A model generated the notes under the pieces. That model was not told where the DNA came from. It did not search any database and saw nothing but the letters and a program-made list of their open reading frames with translations. From NCBI GenBank assembly GCA_041749275.1, contig JBGTBQ010000397.1, positions 1-63,747 of the forward strand: DNA of 63,747 bases. Direction: 5' to 3'. This stretch comes from JBGTBQ01 sp041749275. GTDB taxonomy: Bacteria; Acidobacteriota; Blastocatellia; Pyrinomonadales; Pyrinomonadaceae. Position 1 is the stretch's first letter; each line of letters starts with the position of its first letter. Shown one piece after another: positions 34,934 to 44,220 of this stretch. Made by a program: the position numbers and the translations under genes.

Positions 34934-36556
34934 TCAGCGCGACTGATTCGTGGCGGTCGTAGTGACGCGTGGGTCTTTCTGATTACTCGTGTTGGCGTTC
35001 AGGTTGTTGTCCGCGTCCGGCTCCTTCGACTTCCAGCCGGCGCGTTCGAGCAGCGGGAAGACGAAGCGCGTGGGGACGGCATAGTTCGCGTCGGGCATCC
35101 CGGTGAAGGCCGCGAAGTTGACGCCGATGACGCGGCCCGATTGGCCGAAGACGGGTGAGCCGGAGCCGCCGACCGCGTTCCTCGCGTCGAACTCAAGGCG
35201 GCGTCCGTCTACGTCCGTGATGTGCCCCTGTGTCGTCAGTGGCTTAATGTAGTTGCGCTCCGCGAGGTGCGCGAGCAGCGTCTGGATAGACGAACCGTAG
35301 CGCTGGAGGATGCTGCGCGACTCGCCTTCGGGAAGGGTCGCCAGCAGCCGCTCTTCGCCGCTCGGATAGCCCATCATTATGACTTGCTTGCCGATGCCGG
35401 CGGCCCCCGAATCCTTGTCGAGCGGAAGCACCGGCACCTCCGCCGGCATGAGCGCCAAATCTATCTGGCCGACGGCCAGATCGTCGCGCGCCGTGGATTG
35501 TTTCACCTTGAGCATGAATGATTGCGTGTGGCCGGGGAAGAAAGCGACGAGGCGAGTCACACGGAACTGACCGCGCACGCTCGCGCTGAGGTTCTGCACG
35601 CCGTCATTCGCCGTCCACGGCTCGACGACGAGGTGGCGGTTGGTGACGATGTAACCGTCGCCGACGTGGAAGCCAGTGCCGACGAAATCGGCGATGTACG
35701 GGGCGCCGTTACCGTTCGGCGTGAGCACCGGTTGCTCGGCGCCGTTGTTGAGGACGGCGCCATCTTCGGTCGTTTGCGTTTCCGGGTAGCGCAAGGGTCG
35801 GCCCGTCCCGGTCTCGACCAGCGAATATGAACCGGCGATGAGGCACACACCGTTGCCGTACTCACTTCGCAGGCGCGGCGCAAGCGAGAGGCTCCCGATA
35901 ATTTCCTTGTTCGACTTGTCAACCTCGCCGAACTGTTCGTTGGTTTTGTTGAGCGCGCTCTGCAACTGAGCGAGCTGTTCGTTTTGCTTGTTAATCAAAT
36001 CGCGGCTGCGGCCCAACTCGCGGCGCGCGGCGTTGCCGAGATAGAGCAGGCCGCCGACCAGAGCGACAGCAAAGAACAACACGACGATCTTGGTGCTGAC
36101 ATTGATCTCGCGCATCAACTCGCGCGTGAATTCGCGGAGGAAAACTTTGGCGTCGTCGCGGCGAGCGGTGACAGCGGCCTCAATCGCGGCCTGTTCGATG
36201 AAGGGCGCAACTTGCGCGCGGCGGTGGGGGACGACCGCGGGCAACTCGCCGACCGGATAGAACTGCACGACAATATCCATGTCTCCGAAACGCACTTCGT
36301 CTCCGTCGGCAATCGCCGCCCCGTGGGCGAGCGGGTCGCCGTTCAGGGTCAACCCAAGTGCGGAGTCGAACTCAGTGACGCGGTAGTGTCCGTTCGTGCG
36401 TGACAGTTCGATGAGCAGGGAGGAATTCGTCGGGGGGGCGGGAGCGAGCTTGACATGGCAATCCGCGCCGGGGCCGATGCGGACGCGGTCAAGCGACAGT
36501 ACCTCGGTATGCCGGTCCTGTCCGCGCGCGATGTGAATCACAAGGCCATTCGCCAT
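34934..36556 (-). CDS. FHA domain - membrane segment - trypsin-like serine protease fusion
   Basis: The 540-aa membrane protein has three parts. Residues about 5-100 form an FHA phosphothreonine-binding domain (VRIGPGADCHVKL, ending GDEVRFGDMDIVV) in the cytosol. A single membrane span follows (STKIVVLFFAVALVGGLLYLG, about 150-170), then a coiled coil (about 175-215). The rest is an HtrA/S1C-type protease in the periplasm with catalytic His in TNRHLVV, Asp in DDLAVGQIDLALM and Ser in GGSGSPVF. There is no PDZ domain. The layout suggests a link between a Thr-kinase signal inside and proteolysis outside. No kinase gene is in the window. Alone between a GT39 gene and a ferredoxin-like gene. Confidence 0.82.
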   Translation of the reverse strand: MANGLVIHIARGQDRHTEVLSLDRVRIGPGADCHVKLAPAPPTNSSLLIELSRTNGHYRVTEFDSALGLTLNGDPLAHGAAIADGDEVRFGDMDIVVQFYPVGELPAVVPHRRAQVAPFIEQAAIEAAVTARRDDAKVFLREFTRELMREINVSTKIVVLFFAVALVGGLLYLGNAARRELGRSRDLINKQNEQLAQLQSALNKTNEQFGEVDKSNKEIIGSLSLAPRLRSEYGNGVCLIAGSYSLVETGTGRPLRYPETQTTEDGAVLNNGAEQPVLTPNGNGAPYIADFVGTGFHVGDGYIVTNRHLVVEPWTANDGVQNLSASVRGQFRVTRLVAFFPGHTQSFMLKVKQSTARDDLAVGQIDLALMPAEVPVLPLDKDSGAAGIGKQVIMMGYPSGEERLLATLPEGESRSILQRYGSSIQTLLAHLAERNYIKPLTTQGHITDVDGRRLEFDARNAVGGSGSPVFGQSGRVIGVNFAAFTGMPDANYAVPTRFVFPLLERAGWKSKEPDADNNLNANTSNQKDPRVTTTATNQSR

Positions 36557-36794
36557 AAAGCAGCGATGAAGCTCAAACCTTTCAACTTTGAGCCACGGCG
36601 AACCAGACCAAGCCCACTAAAATTTTGTCACGACGTTTAAGACGTGGGTGTTCGCCACAGACCGCATTTTATACTAAGATTCCGTGCACGGGCAAAACAG
36701 CTTTACCTTTTAACGAGGCTGTCAAAAAACCAAGAGAAGTATTGTAAATAGGCTTCCTTTCAGAAACGGAGCTAAGGCACGCGGACTTTATTTA

Positions 36795-37202
36795 ATGGCT
36801 ACAAGGGAAAAAGTTCCGATCATCGAAGACCGCGATAAGCTCCGCGGACTGGCTCCGGTCACCTCCGCGCCGATTCGCCATCACGTTCTGGTCTGCAATG
36901 GCACATCCTGCTCGGCGGTGGGAAGCGCCGCCATCAAAGAGGCATTCGAGCGCGAGTTGCTGGCGCGGAACCTTTTGATGGGCAAGGCGTCGAAAGGAAA
37001 GAATCCGTTGGGGAGCGTGGTGCTCACCGATTGCAGTTCGGTCGGCTTCTGTGCCATCGGGGCGGCGGTGCTCGTCTATCCGGATGGCGTCTGGTACGCG
37101 CAGGTGCGCGCCGAGGACGTGCCGGAGATCGTCGAGGAACATCTCGTCAACGGGCGCGTGGTCGAGCGTCTCGCCCTGATGCGAGTGCCTTCGGAAGGAT
37201 GA
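36795..37202 (+). CDS. thioredoxin-like [2Fe-2S] ferredoxin domain protein
   Basis: 135-aa soluble protein. Seen: VLVCNGTSCSAVGS with the first Cys pair and LTDCSSVGFCAIGAAVLVYPDGVWYAQV with the second, the four-Cys pattern of the thioredoxin-like [2Fe-2S] family (as in NuoE and hydrogenase accessory subunits), followed by EDVPEIVEEHLVNGRVV. It would act as an electron carrier; the partner is not in the window. ATG 36795 lacks a strong ribosome site. The stop TGA falls inside the first heptamer of an inverted array. Confidence 0.85.
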   Translation: MATREKVPIIEDRDKLRGLAPVTSAPIRHHVLVCNGTSCSAVGSAAIKEAFERELLARNLLMGKASKGKNPLGSVVLTDCSSVGFCAIGAAVLVYPDGVWYAQVRAEDVPEIVEEHLVNGRVVERLALMRVPSEG

Positions 37203-37267
37203 AGGATGAGGGATGAGGGATGAAAGTTGAATGAGATGCTCCGGGCTTTACCTTATCCCTCATCCCT
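37195..37267. repeat. inverted heptamer array (GGGATGA / TCATCCC)
   Basis: Left arm of four units (AGGATGA, AGGATGA, GGGATGA, GGGATGA; about 37196-37223) and a short right arm TTATCCC-TCATCCC (37253-37266). It begins inside the stop codon region of the ferredoxin-like gene. Same unit as the 6.8-kb and 61.0-kb arrays. Confidence 0.75.
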
Positions 37268-37598
37268 TGTGGCGCCCCATCCGCTCTCACGGTCGGGCCT
37301 TCGCTTTGTGCCATTGAGGGGCAAAATCCAATGCGTGGTTCGTAATCCAAATGCAAGCACTGTTTGCTATGTATTTTTGCTCGCCAAGCGCCGCGCGGGA
37401 AACTAATTCAAGATGAACGGCGTAACAAAAGTGGCCGGCAGTCAAGCGCTTGATTGAGTTTCATGTCGGGCGTTAAACTTGCCGCATCCCTCTAACTCGT
37501 ACAACAGTTTTTCAATCGAAGGGCATCCAATCGCGTGAAAGTGACTCTCCGCGCAAGGATTCGCAGCCTTTCTTTCTACATTCAGAGGAGCGATTAAG
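37203..37598. other. 396-base gap before the M16 peptidase pair
   Basis: Apart from the heptamer array at its left end I see no gene, clear promoter or terminator. The promoter of the M16 genes probably lies in the last 200 bases but no good -35/-10 pair stands out. Confidence 0.5.
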
Positions 37599-38984
37599 AT
37601 GCTTCGACGTTGCACCGCACTTCTTCTACTCTTTGCATTCTCATTGGGCGTCGCGCCGACGGCGTTCGCGCAGACGAAAGTGCCGCCTATCAAATACAAA
37701 GAGCGTATGTTGGCGAACGGTCTAAAAGTCTATACCGTCCACGACGCTTCCAGCCCGACCGTCTCGATTCAAGTCTGGTACAAAGTCGGTTCGAAGGACG
37801 ACCCCGAAGGCCGGAGCGGCTTCGCTCATCTCTTCGAGCATTTGATGTTCAAGAGCACGAAGAACATGAAGGACGAGATGATGGATCGTCTGACGGAGGA
37901 CGTGGGCGGATTCAACAACGCTTCGACGTGGGACGACTATACGAACTATTACGAAGTGGTGCCGTCGAACTACCTTGAAACACTTCTCTGGGCCGAGGCT
38001 GACCGCTTGGGGTCGCTCAACGTGACGGACAAGAATTTCCCGTCCGAGCGCGACGTAGTGAAAGAAGAGTTTCGCTCGCGCATTCTCGCGCCGCCTTACG
38101 GTCGTTTTCTATATGCTATTGAAAAGCGTTCCTATACGACGCACCCGTACCGCCGCCCCGGCATCGGCAGCATCGAAGACCTCGACGCCGCCACGCTCGA
38201 AGACGTGCGCGCCTTCCACAAGACTTTCTACCGCCCGGATAACGCGACGCTCATCGTCGTCGGCGACTTCGATCAGAAGCAGCTCGACGGGTGGATTGAT
38301 AAATACTTCAGTAGAGTCCCGAAGCCCTCGACGCCGCTCCCCCGCGTGACGACGAAAGAGCCGGCGCGAACCGCCGAGAAGCGCTTCACCGAGTACGGCC
38401 CGAACGTCCCGCTGCCGGCGGTGGCGATCACGTATCTCGCGCCGCCCGTCGCCAGCGAAGACTCCTACGCCTTGCGCGTGGCCGAGTCAATCCTCTCGGC
38501 GGGTGAGTCGTCGCGCCTCTACCAGTCGCTCATCTACAAACAGCAGGTAGCGCAGGCGGCATTCGTCACCGCCGACCTCCGCGAAGATCAGGGACTCGTT
38601 TACTTCGCGGCGATTCTCGCCAGCGAAAAAAAACCAGAAGAGGCGGAAAAGGCTCTGCTCGCCGAGTTGAAGCGGATTCAGGATGAGCCGGTCTCGAAAG
38701 CGGAACTTGACAAGGCTATCAACCAGCTTGTCACGAACCAACTCCGCGAGCGCGAGACGAATAACGGCAAGGGCGATGCGCTCGGTCGCGCGGCTGTCCT
38801 CGTCGGGGATGCGCGCCGGGTCAACACGGACATCGAAAAGCTTCAGGCCGTGACCGCGGCGGACGTGCAGCGCGTAATGAAGAAATACTTCACGGACACG
38901 AACCGCGTTGTCATCACCTACCAGCCGGAGCCGGCGAAGCCACAGACCAGCGAGGGCGACGCGAAGAAGGGGGGCGACCGATGA
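37599..38984 (+). CDS. M16-family zinc peptidase, catalytic subunit, exported
   Basis: The 461-aa pitrilysin-type protease with a signal peptide (MLRRCTALLLLFAFSLGVAP, cleavage after AFA) acts in the periplasm. The inverted zinc motif is intact: His77-x-x-Glu80-His81 (AHLFEH), with the distal Glu in SERDVVKEEF. The C-terminal half carries the second M16 lobe with AVTAADVQRVMKKYF. Its stop overlaps the next start (ATGA), a fixed arrangement in which an active and a proteolytically dead M16 subunit form a heterodimer clamp. The likely substrates are unfolded peptides. Confidence 0.92.
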   Translation: MLRRCTALLLLFAFSLGVAPTAFAQTKVPPIKYKERMLANGLKVYTVHDASSPTVSIQVWYKVGSKDDPEGRSGFAHLFEHLMFKSTKNMKDEMMDRLTEDVGGFNNASTWDDYTNYYEVVPSNYLETLLWAEADRLGSLNVTDKNFPSERDVVKEEFRSRILAPPYGRFLYAIEKRSYTTHPYRRPGIGSIEDLDAATLEDVRAFHKTFYRPDNATLIVVGDFDQKQLDGWIDKYFSRVPKPSTPLPRVTTKEPARTAEKRFTEYGPNVPLPAVAITYLAPPVASEDSYALRVAESILSAGESSRLYQSLIYKQQVAQAAFVTADLREDQGLVYFAAILASEKKPEEAEKALLAELKRIQDEPVSKAELDKAINQLVTNQLRERETNNGKGDALGRAAVLVGDARRVNTDIEKLQAVTAADVQRVMKKYFTDTNRVVITYQPEPAKPQTSEGDAKKGGDR

Positions 38985-40498
38985 AACTCTCACTCGATAA
39001 TTTCCATCGCGCGGCGCTGGGGGCCGCATTCACACTCCTCTTTATAAGTTCGGCTGCTACCGCGCGAGCGCAAGGCGCGAGTGCTCCCATGCCGCAAGAG
39101 ACGCCGCCCCCGCCCGCCGCGCCGCGTTCCGTCACGGTGCCGAAGCCGGTCGAGCAAACGCTCAAGAACGGGCTGCGTGTCATCGTCATCGAAGGCAAAG
39201 GGATGCCGCTGATCTCGGCGGAACTGATCGTGAAGAGCGGCGGCGAAGTTGACCCGGCGGCTTTGAGCGGCGTCGCGGACATGACGGCCTCGCTCTTGAC
39301 GAAGGGAACGAAGACGCGGACAGCGCCGCAAATCGCGCAGGAGATCGAATCGCTCGGCGGCACGCTCACTTCCGGCGCCGGGTGGGATGCCTCGCGCGCG
39401 CAGCTCAACGTCATGTCGTCGAAGTTCGCGCCGGCGCTGACGATTCTCGCCGACGTAGTTCGCAACCCCGTCTTTAATGACGAAGAGATCGAGCGACTGC
39501 GCCAGCAGTATCTCGATGGCCTGAGCGTCTCGATGCAAGACCCCGGCACGCTCGCCGGCTACGTCGCCGCGCGCGTTGTGTTCGGCGACGCGGCTTACGG
39601 TCACCCGGTCTCCGGCACGCCTGAATCCATCCCGACCATCAAGCGCGAAGACATCGTCAAGATTCATTCAACTTACTACCGGCCCGACAACGCGCTGCTC
39701 GTCATCGGCGGCGACATCACGGCGGCTAACGCCTTCAAGCTCGCCGAGCGGCTGTTCGGCGATTGGGTGAAACCGTCCGCGCCTCTGCCGGCGGAGAGTA
39801 AGTCGAAAGAGGCGATGGCGAATGCCAAGCCACGCGTCGTCGTCATAGACATGCCGGAGGCGGGACAGGCCGCCGTCGTCCTCGCGCGAAGAGGTTTGAG
39901 CCGCACGGACCCGGAATACTTCCGTGGGATCGTGGCGAACGCCGTCCTCTCCGGTTATTCGGGGCGGCTCAATCAGGAGATACGCATCAAGCGCGGCCTG
40001 AGCTATGGCGCGCGCAGTTCGCTCGACGTGCGCCGCGACACCGGCCCGTTCATCGCTTCCGCGCAGACCAAAAACCCTTCGGGCGCGGAAGTCGCCGGGC
40101 TGCTCATCGGCGAAATCGGGAGGCTGGCGAACGAGCCGGTAGTGGAGACCGAGTTGAACCCGCGCAAGTCCGTCCTCATCGGCGGATTCGGTCGCGCGCT
40201 TGAGACCACTGACGGATTGGTCGGACAGATTGCCTCGCTCGCGCTCTACGGCCTGAGCCTCGGCGAAATCAATAACTACATCGGCAACGTTCAATCCGTG
40301 ACGCCCGCTGAGATTCAGAAGTTCGCCACCTCCCGCCTCGGCGCGAAAGAGGCGAATATCATCATCGTTGGGAACGCAAAGGATTTCGTCGAGGCGCTTC
40401 GGAAACAATTCCCGACAGTTGAGGTGATACCGCAGGCGGAACTCGACCTGAACAGCGCGACTTTACGAAAGCCCAACGCAGGTTCGGCAATGAAGTGA
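38981..40498 (+). CDS. M16-family protein, non-catalytic partner subunit, exported
   Basis: The 505-aa protein has a signal peptide (LGAAFTLLFISSAATARAQ) and a proline-rich linker (MPQETPPPPAAP). Both M16 lobes are present, but where the active subunit has HxxEH this protein reads GVADMTASLLTKGT, so zinc and catalytic residues are missing. It retains the glycine-rich loop region ILADVVRNPVFNDEEIERLR and RRGLSRTDPEYF. It is translated right after the active subunit by ATGA overlap, and probably shapes the substrate chamber. Confidence 0.9.
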   Translation: MKLSLDNFHRAALGAAFTLLFISSAATARAQGASAPMPQETPPPPAAPRSVTVPKPVEQTLKNGLRVIVIEGKGMPLISAELIVKSGGEVDPAALSGVADMTASLLTKGTKTRTAPQIAQEIESLGGTLTSGAGWDASRAQLNVMSSKFAPALTILADVVRNPVFNDEEIERLRQQYLDGLSVSMQDPGTLAGYVAARVVFGDAAYGHPVSGTPESIPTIKREDIVKIHSTYYRPDNALLVIGGDITAANAFKLAERLFGDWVKPSAPLPAESKSKEAMANAKPRVVVIDMPEAGQAAVVLARRGLSRTDPEYFRGIVANAVLSGYSGRLNQEIRIKRGLSYGARSSLDVRRDTGPFIASAQTKNPSGAEVAGLLIGEIGRLANEPVVETELNPRKSVLIGGFGRALETTDGLVGQIASLALYGLSLGEINNYIGNVQSVTPAEIQKFATSRLGAKEANIIIVGNAKDFVEALRKQFPTVEVIPQAELDLNSATLRKPNAGSAMK

Positions 40499-40531
40499 AG
40501 TTGCCCGCGAACTTCATGCCTGAATGAAGAG

Positions 40532-41173
40532 ATGAAAAACGTGTTCACATTAATGCTGTTCGTCTCCATGACGGTAGCCGTCTTACAAGCGGATACCGTT
40601 GCCGTCGTGATGGACTTCCATGCCCGGCAGGATGAGACTCCAGTGACGACGCAAGATTCATCGGCGGTGGTCAAACGACTGTCGAGCCGCATCCCCGCGC
40701 AGCGCCGCGAGGCCGCGGAGGAACTCGCGCGCTCGGCGGCATCCGAATACCGGAGGCTGTTGGATGGCTACCGCGTTCAGGAGAAGGACGCACGCGTCCG
40801 CGTCGCGATGGATTGGGCGCTCTACCGGCTGGGGAAAAACGAGGCGCTGTTTTCGGTCGTCCGCGCGCTCGACTCGAAGCAGTCCGATCAGGCGGTCCAA
40901 TATCTGAATGGCATCGAAGGGCCGGAGCCGCTCTATCTGTTTCTTAACCGCGTCAACGGCAACACCCTGATTCGCCTGCTCGAAGTTCTCGCGCGCACCG
41001 GCAACACAAGCACGCTCGAACAGATCAGACCGTTTACCGCCTCGCTCGACCCCGGTATTGCCGACGCGGCGAAGTTCGCGGAACGTGAGATCACGCTTCG
41101 GGTGGAAGAGACGCCCGCCGTCGAGCCGAAGCGCCCGCGACGCACGGGAGCAGTCTCCACGTCCGAGCCGTAA
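40532..41173 (+). CDS. small exported HEAT-repeat-like protein
   Basis: The 213-aa protein begins with a signal sequence (MKNVFTLMLFVSMTVAVLQADT). The body is helical with repeats of the pattern RREAAEELARSA...VRVAMDWALYRLG...ALFSVVRALDS, typical of HEAT-like scaffolds, and ends in a basic Pro-rich tail. No enzyme motif. It follows the M16 pair by 33 bases on the same strand and may be co-transcribed. Function unknown. Confidence 0.65.
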   Translation: MKNVFTLMLFVSMTVAVLQADTVAVVMDFHARQDETPVTTQDSSAVVKRLSSRIPAQRREAAEELARSAASEYRRLLDGYRVQEKDARVRVAMDWALYRLGKNEALFSVVRALDSKQSDQAVQYLNGIEGPEPLYLFLNRVNGNTLIRLLEVLARTGNTSTLEQIRPFTASLDPGIADAAKFAEREITLRVEETPAVEPKRPRRTGAVSTSEP

Positions 41174-41229
41174 GGGGTTTTTGAATTGGGATAGACTTCG
41201 TTTGGATTGAGTGAAAGGGAAGCAGTGAT

Positions 41230-41324
41230 TTAACGCAGAGAACACAGAGGATCGCAGAGGGCGCGGAGAAGCAGACTTGTCATCTCCGCGCCCTCTGTGC
41301 TTTCTCCGCGCCCTCTGTGTTAAT
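41230..41324. repeat. CGCGGAG-type intergenic hairpin, copy 3
   Basis: The left half contains TTAACGCAGAGAACACAGAGG and CGCAGAGGGCGCGGAGA. The right half has TCTCCGCGCCCTCTGTG twice and ends CCCTCTGTGTTAA. The outer and inner parts are both complementary, so two nested stems are possible. It belongs with the copies at 9.6 and 11.8 kb. Confidence 0.8.
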
Positions 41325-41390
41325 TTTCTTCAATCGCAATAAACAATCACCGAATGCGCGACCGGCCAGCCGGACACTGGTAATTCAGAA

Positions 41391-43157
41391 ATGCATCGTA
41401 ACCTTCGCTCCTTTCTCGAACTCCTCGAACGCGAAAAAGACCTCGCCGTCATTGACGCGGAGGTTGACCCCTTGCTTGAACTGGCCGAGGTGCACCGGCG
41501 TGTTATCGCCGAGGGCGGCCCCGCACTGCTTTTTCAAAGCGTCAAGGGCAGCCGCTATCCGGTCGTCACCAATCTTTTCGGCACCGCGCGGCGCATCAGT
41601 CTCGCCTTCGGCAGTAAACCGGAAGCTCTCGTGCATCGCGCCGTCAACGTCTTCGAATCTCTACTACCGCCACGTCCCGGTGAACTCTGGCGGCACAAAT
41701 CGCTCGCGCTCGAAGCATTGAGACTCGGCACGCGCCGCACACGCCGCGCCCCCATCCTCGAAGCCGTGGACCGGCCCGCGCGTCTCGAAGAGTTGCCGGT
41801 GCTCACCACTTGGCAGGAGGATGGCGGCCCATTCGTCACGCTACCGCTCGTCTACACCGAGCATCCTTTGACACGAAAGCATAACCTCGGCATGTACCGG
41901 ATGCAGCGTTTTGACGCGACGACGACCGGCATGCACTGGCAAATCCACAAAGGCGGCGGCTTCCATTATCACGAGGCGGAAAAGGCCGGCGTGTCGCTGC
42001 CGGTCACAGTCTTCCTCGGCGGGCCGCCCGCGCTGATCCTCTCGGCTATCGCACCTCTGCCCGAAGACGTGCCGGAACTTGTCCTCGCCTCCGTCCTCGC
42101 CGGCGAGAAGGTCAGGGTCGCCGACAATCAGCTTGAAGGGTTCACGCATCGGCTCATCGCCGAAGCCGAGTTCGCTCTGGTCGGTCGCGTCCCGCCGCGT
42201 GAACGAAAGCCGGAAGGCCCGTTCGGAGATCACTACGGTTACTACTCACTGCGACACGATTATCCCGTGTTCCATGTCGAGGCCGTCTTCCACCGGAAGG
42301 ACGCAATCTATCCCGCCACGGTCGTCGGCAAGCCGCGACAGGAAGACTTTTTCATCGGCGATTATTTGCAGAAGCTGCTTTCGCCGCTCTTCCCGCTCGT
42401 GATGCCGAGCGTGCGCGATCTGTGGACTTACGGCGAGACGGGATTTCATTCGCTCTGCGCCGCCGTTGTCAAAGATCGCTACGCGCGCGAGGCGCTGGTT
42501 TCCGGCTTCCGCATCCTCGGCGAAGGCCAACTGTCGTTGACGAAATTTCTCATCCTGACCGACACGCCACAGGACTTGAAGAACTTTAAAAGCCTGCTCG
42601 AACACGTGCTGGCGCGCGTTCGTTGGGAGAGCGACCTCTTCATCTTCTCGAACGTCTCGATGGACACGCTCGACTACACGAGCGGCAAGGTGAACGAGGG
42701 AAGCAAAGCCATCATGCTCGGATTGGGCGAGCCGGTGCGCGAGTTGCCGCGAGAATTCATCGGAACTTTACCGGCGGGAGTCTCACATGCGGAAGTATTC
42801 TGCGGCGGTTGTTTGGTCGTGCAGGGCGTATCATTCGAGCAGGAGCCGGGGCAGGCCGCACGGCTCGCGCGTGAAGCTGTCTTTTGTGACTGGCCTCTGA
42901 TGGTGCTCCACGACGACGCGAGGATTGCGCGTTCAGCGGCGGATTTCCTCTGGGCCACGTGGACACGCTTCGAACCCGCGTCAGACATTCACGCCGCTGA
43001 TACCAAAGTCATTCGTCACCACCTCGCCTATCAGTCGCCCGTCGTTATTGACGCGAGGATGAAGCCCGGATACCCGGATGAGCTGATCGTGAGGCCCGAC
43101 ATCGCGGAACTCGTTGACCGCCGGTGGCAGGACTATTTCCCCAAAAGTAAATCCTGA
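41391..43157 (+). CDS. UbiD-family (prenylated-FMN) decarboxylase
   Basis: 588 aa, longer than the ~490 aa of E. coli UbiD and closer to the menaquinone-type decarboxylases. Seen: the N-terminal DLAVIDAEVDPLLELAEVHRRV, HNLGMYRMQRFD, HWQIHKGGGFHY (prFMN/metal region), the catalytic Glu in PEGPFGDHYGYYS, and the C-terminal domain with SNVSMDTLDYTSGKVNEGSK. It would decarboxylate an aromatic or quinone precursor using prenylated FMN made by UbiX, which is not in the window. A role in menaquinone synthesis is possible; other UbiD enzymes act on aromatic acids. Confidence 0.88.
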   Translation: MHRNLRSFLELLEREKDLAVIDAEVDPLLELAEVHRRVIAEGGPALLFQSVKGSRYPVVTNLFGTARRISLAFGSKPEALVHRAVNVFESLLPPRPGELWRHKSLALEALRLGTRRTRRAPILEAVDRPARLEELPVLTTWQEDGGPFVTLPLVYTEHPLTRKHNLGMYRMQRFDATTTGMHWQIHKGGGFHYHEAEKAGVSLPVTVFLGGPPALILSAIAPLPEDVPELVLASVLAGEKVRVADNQLEGFTHRLIAEAEFALVGRVPPRERKPEGPFGDHYGYYSLRHDYPVFHVEAVFHRKDAIYPATVVGKPRQEDFFIGDYLQKLLSPLFPLVMPSVRDLWTYGETGFHSLCAAVVKDRYAREALVSGFRILGEGQLSLTKFLILTDTPQDLKNFKSLLEHVLARVRWESDLFIFSNVSMDTLDYTSGKVNEGSKAIMLGLGEPVRELPREFIGTLPAGVSHAEVFCGGCLVVQGVSFEQEPGQAARLAREAVFCDWPLMVLHDDARIARSAADFLWATWTRFEPASDIHAADTKVIRHHLAYQSPVVIDARMKPGYPDELIVRPDIAELVDRRWQDYFPKSKS

Positions 43158-43176
43158 GCCATGAGCGAAAGAGGTT

Positions 43177-44097
43177 TCATTCGAGAACTACTTCCGCGAG
43201 CACGGGGAAATGATCCGATGGAAAGCGCCCATCCCAGATGTCGGACAAGACGCCGTGTTGGAGCACCCCGAAGCCGCCAATCGTGAAGACGAAATCAATT
43301 TTCGAGTCCGGCACGAGCGCCTTGAAATCGTTAAAAGTGGCCGTCGGGCCGTGGTGCCCGTTGCTTGATGAATAACGCGCGTCCCGCATCGTTCGCACGC
43401 GCGCGTTTATTTCGTTCGCCTTGCCCGTCAGAATGCGATAGCCCTCCGTCGTCTCGTTGAAGTTGAAATCGCCCGTCACGATGACCGGGGCGGTGCGTCC
43501 AGCGATTCTCTCAATGCTTTGCAGCAGCAGCCTCGCGCTCTCGACGCGGGCGCGCTCGCCTCTGTGATCGAAATGCGTGTTGAAGTGAAAGAAGGTCTTG
43601 CCGGTGGCACGTACTCTAAACTTGGCCCACGTGACGATGCGCGGATAAGCCGCGTCCCAGCCACGTTGTCCGGGGACATCCGGCATTTCAGATAACCAGA
43701 AGGTCGCGCCGGTAAGAAGCTGGTAACGAGCTTTGTGGTAGAGAATCGCTGAATACTCTCCCAGCTTCTTGCCGTCGTCGCGCCCGACACCGAAAGCGGC
43801 GAAACCGGGGAGCATTCGCTCAAGGTCGGCCAGTTGGTTTGAGAGAGCTTCTTGCAGGCCAATCAAATCAGCATGGTTGAAACGAATCATGCTGGCGACC
43901 ATCTCCCGCCGATTCGCCCACGCAATCTGACCCGCGCGCGGGTCGTCGTAACGGATGTTGTAAGTCATAATCCGGAGAGGCGAAGTCGCGGGGCGCCGAT
44001 TCCGTTGCGCGGACACAGGGATGGACAGAGCATGGCTGAACAGAAGCGCCAGCGCCATTCCTCTCGTCAGCTTAAGAACTACGCTCCTGAGATTCAT
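43177..44097 (-). CDS. exported endonuclease/exonuclease/phosphatase family hydrolase
   Basis: The 306-aa protein starts at ATG 44097 with GGAAGGAA upstream; an open frame to 44130 is less likely. Signal peptide MALALLFSHALSIPVSAQ. The EEP fold is shown by RIMTYNIRYDD (metal Asn), IGLQEAL (Glu), FNTHFDHRGERAR (His and Asp), VIVTGDFNFNETTEGY (Asp/Asn) and FPSDHFPVLAEV (catalytic Asp-His). It hydrolyses a phosphodiester or phosphomonoester outside the cytosol. Convergent with the UbiD-family gene and divergent from the MFS transporter. Confidence 0.9.
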   Translation of the reverse strand: MNLRSVVLKLTRGMALALLFSHALSIPVSAQRNRRPATSPLRIMTYNIRYDDPRAGQIAWANRREMVASMIRFNHADLIGLQEALSNQLADLERMLPGFAAFGVGRDDGKKLGEYSAILYHKARYQLLTGATFWLSEMPDVPGQRGWDAAYPRIVTWAKFRVRATGKTFFHFNTHFDHRGERARVESARLLLQSIERIAGRTAPVIVTGDFNFNETTEGYRILTGKANEINARVRTMRDARYSSSNGHHGPTATFNDFKALVPDSKIDFVFTIGGFGVLQHGVLSDIWDGRFPSDHFPVLAEVVLE

Positions 44098-44220
44098 TAC
44101 TATTCCTTCCTGCATTTCAATGGTATGCAAATCTGCTATCTTTGATCTTTGCGGAACCCTCGGAGTAGTTTAAAAAGTCAAACCAATTTACCGCACTCAA
44201 AAACCGTGGGCGTGAATTAT

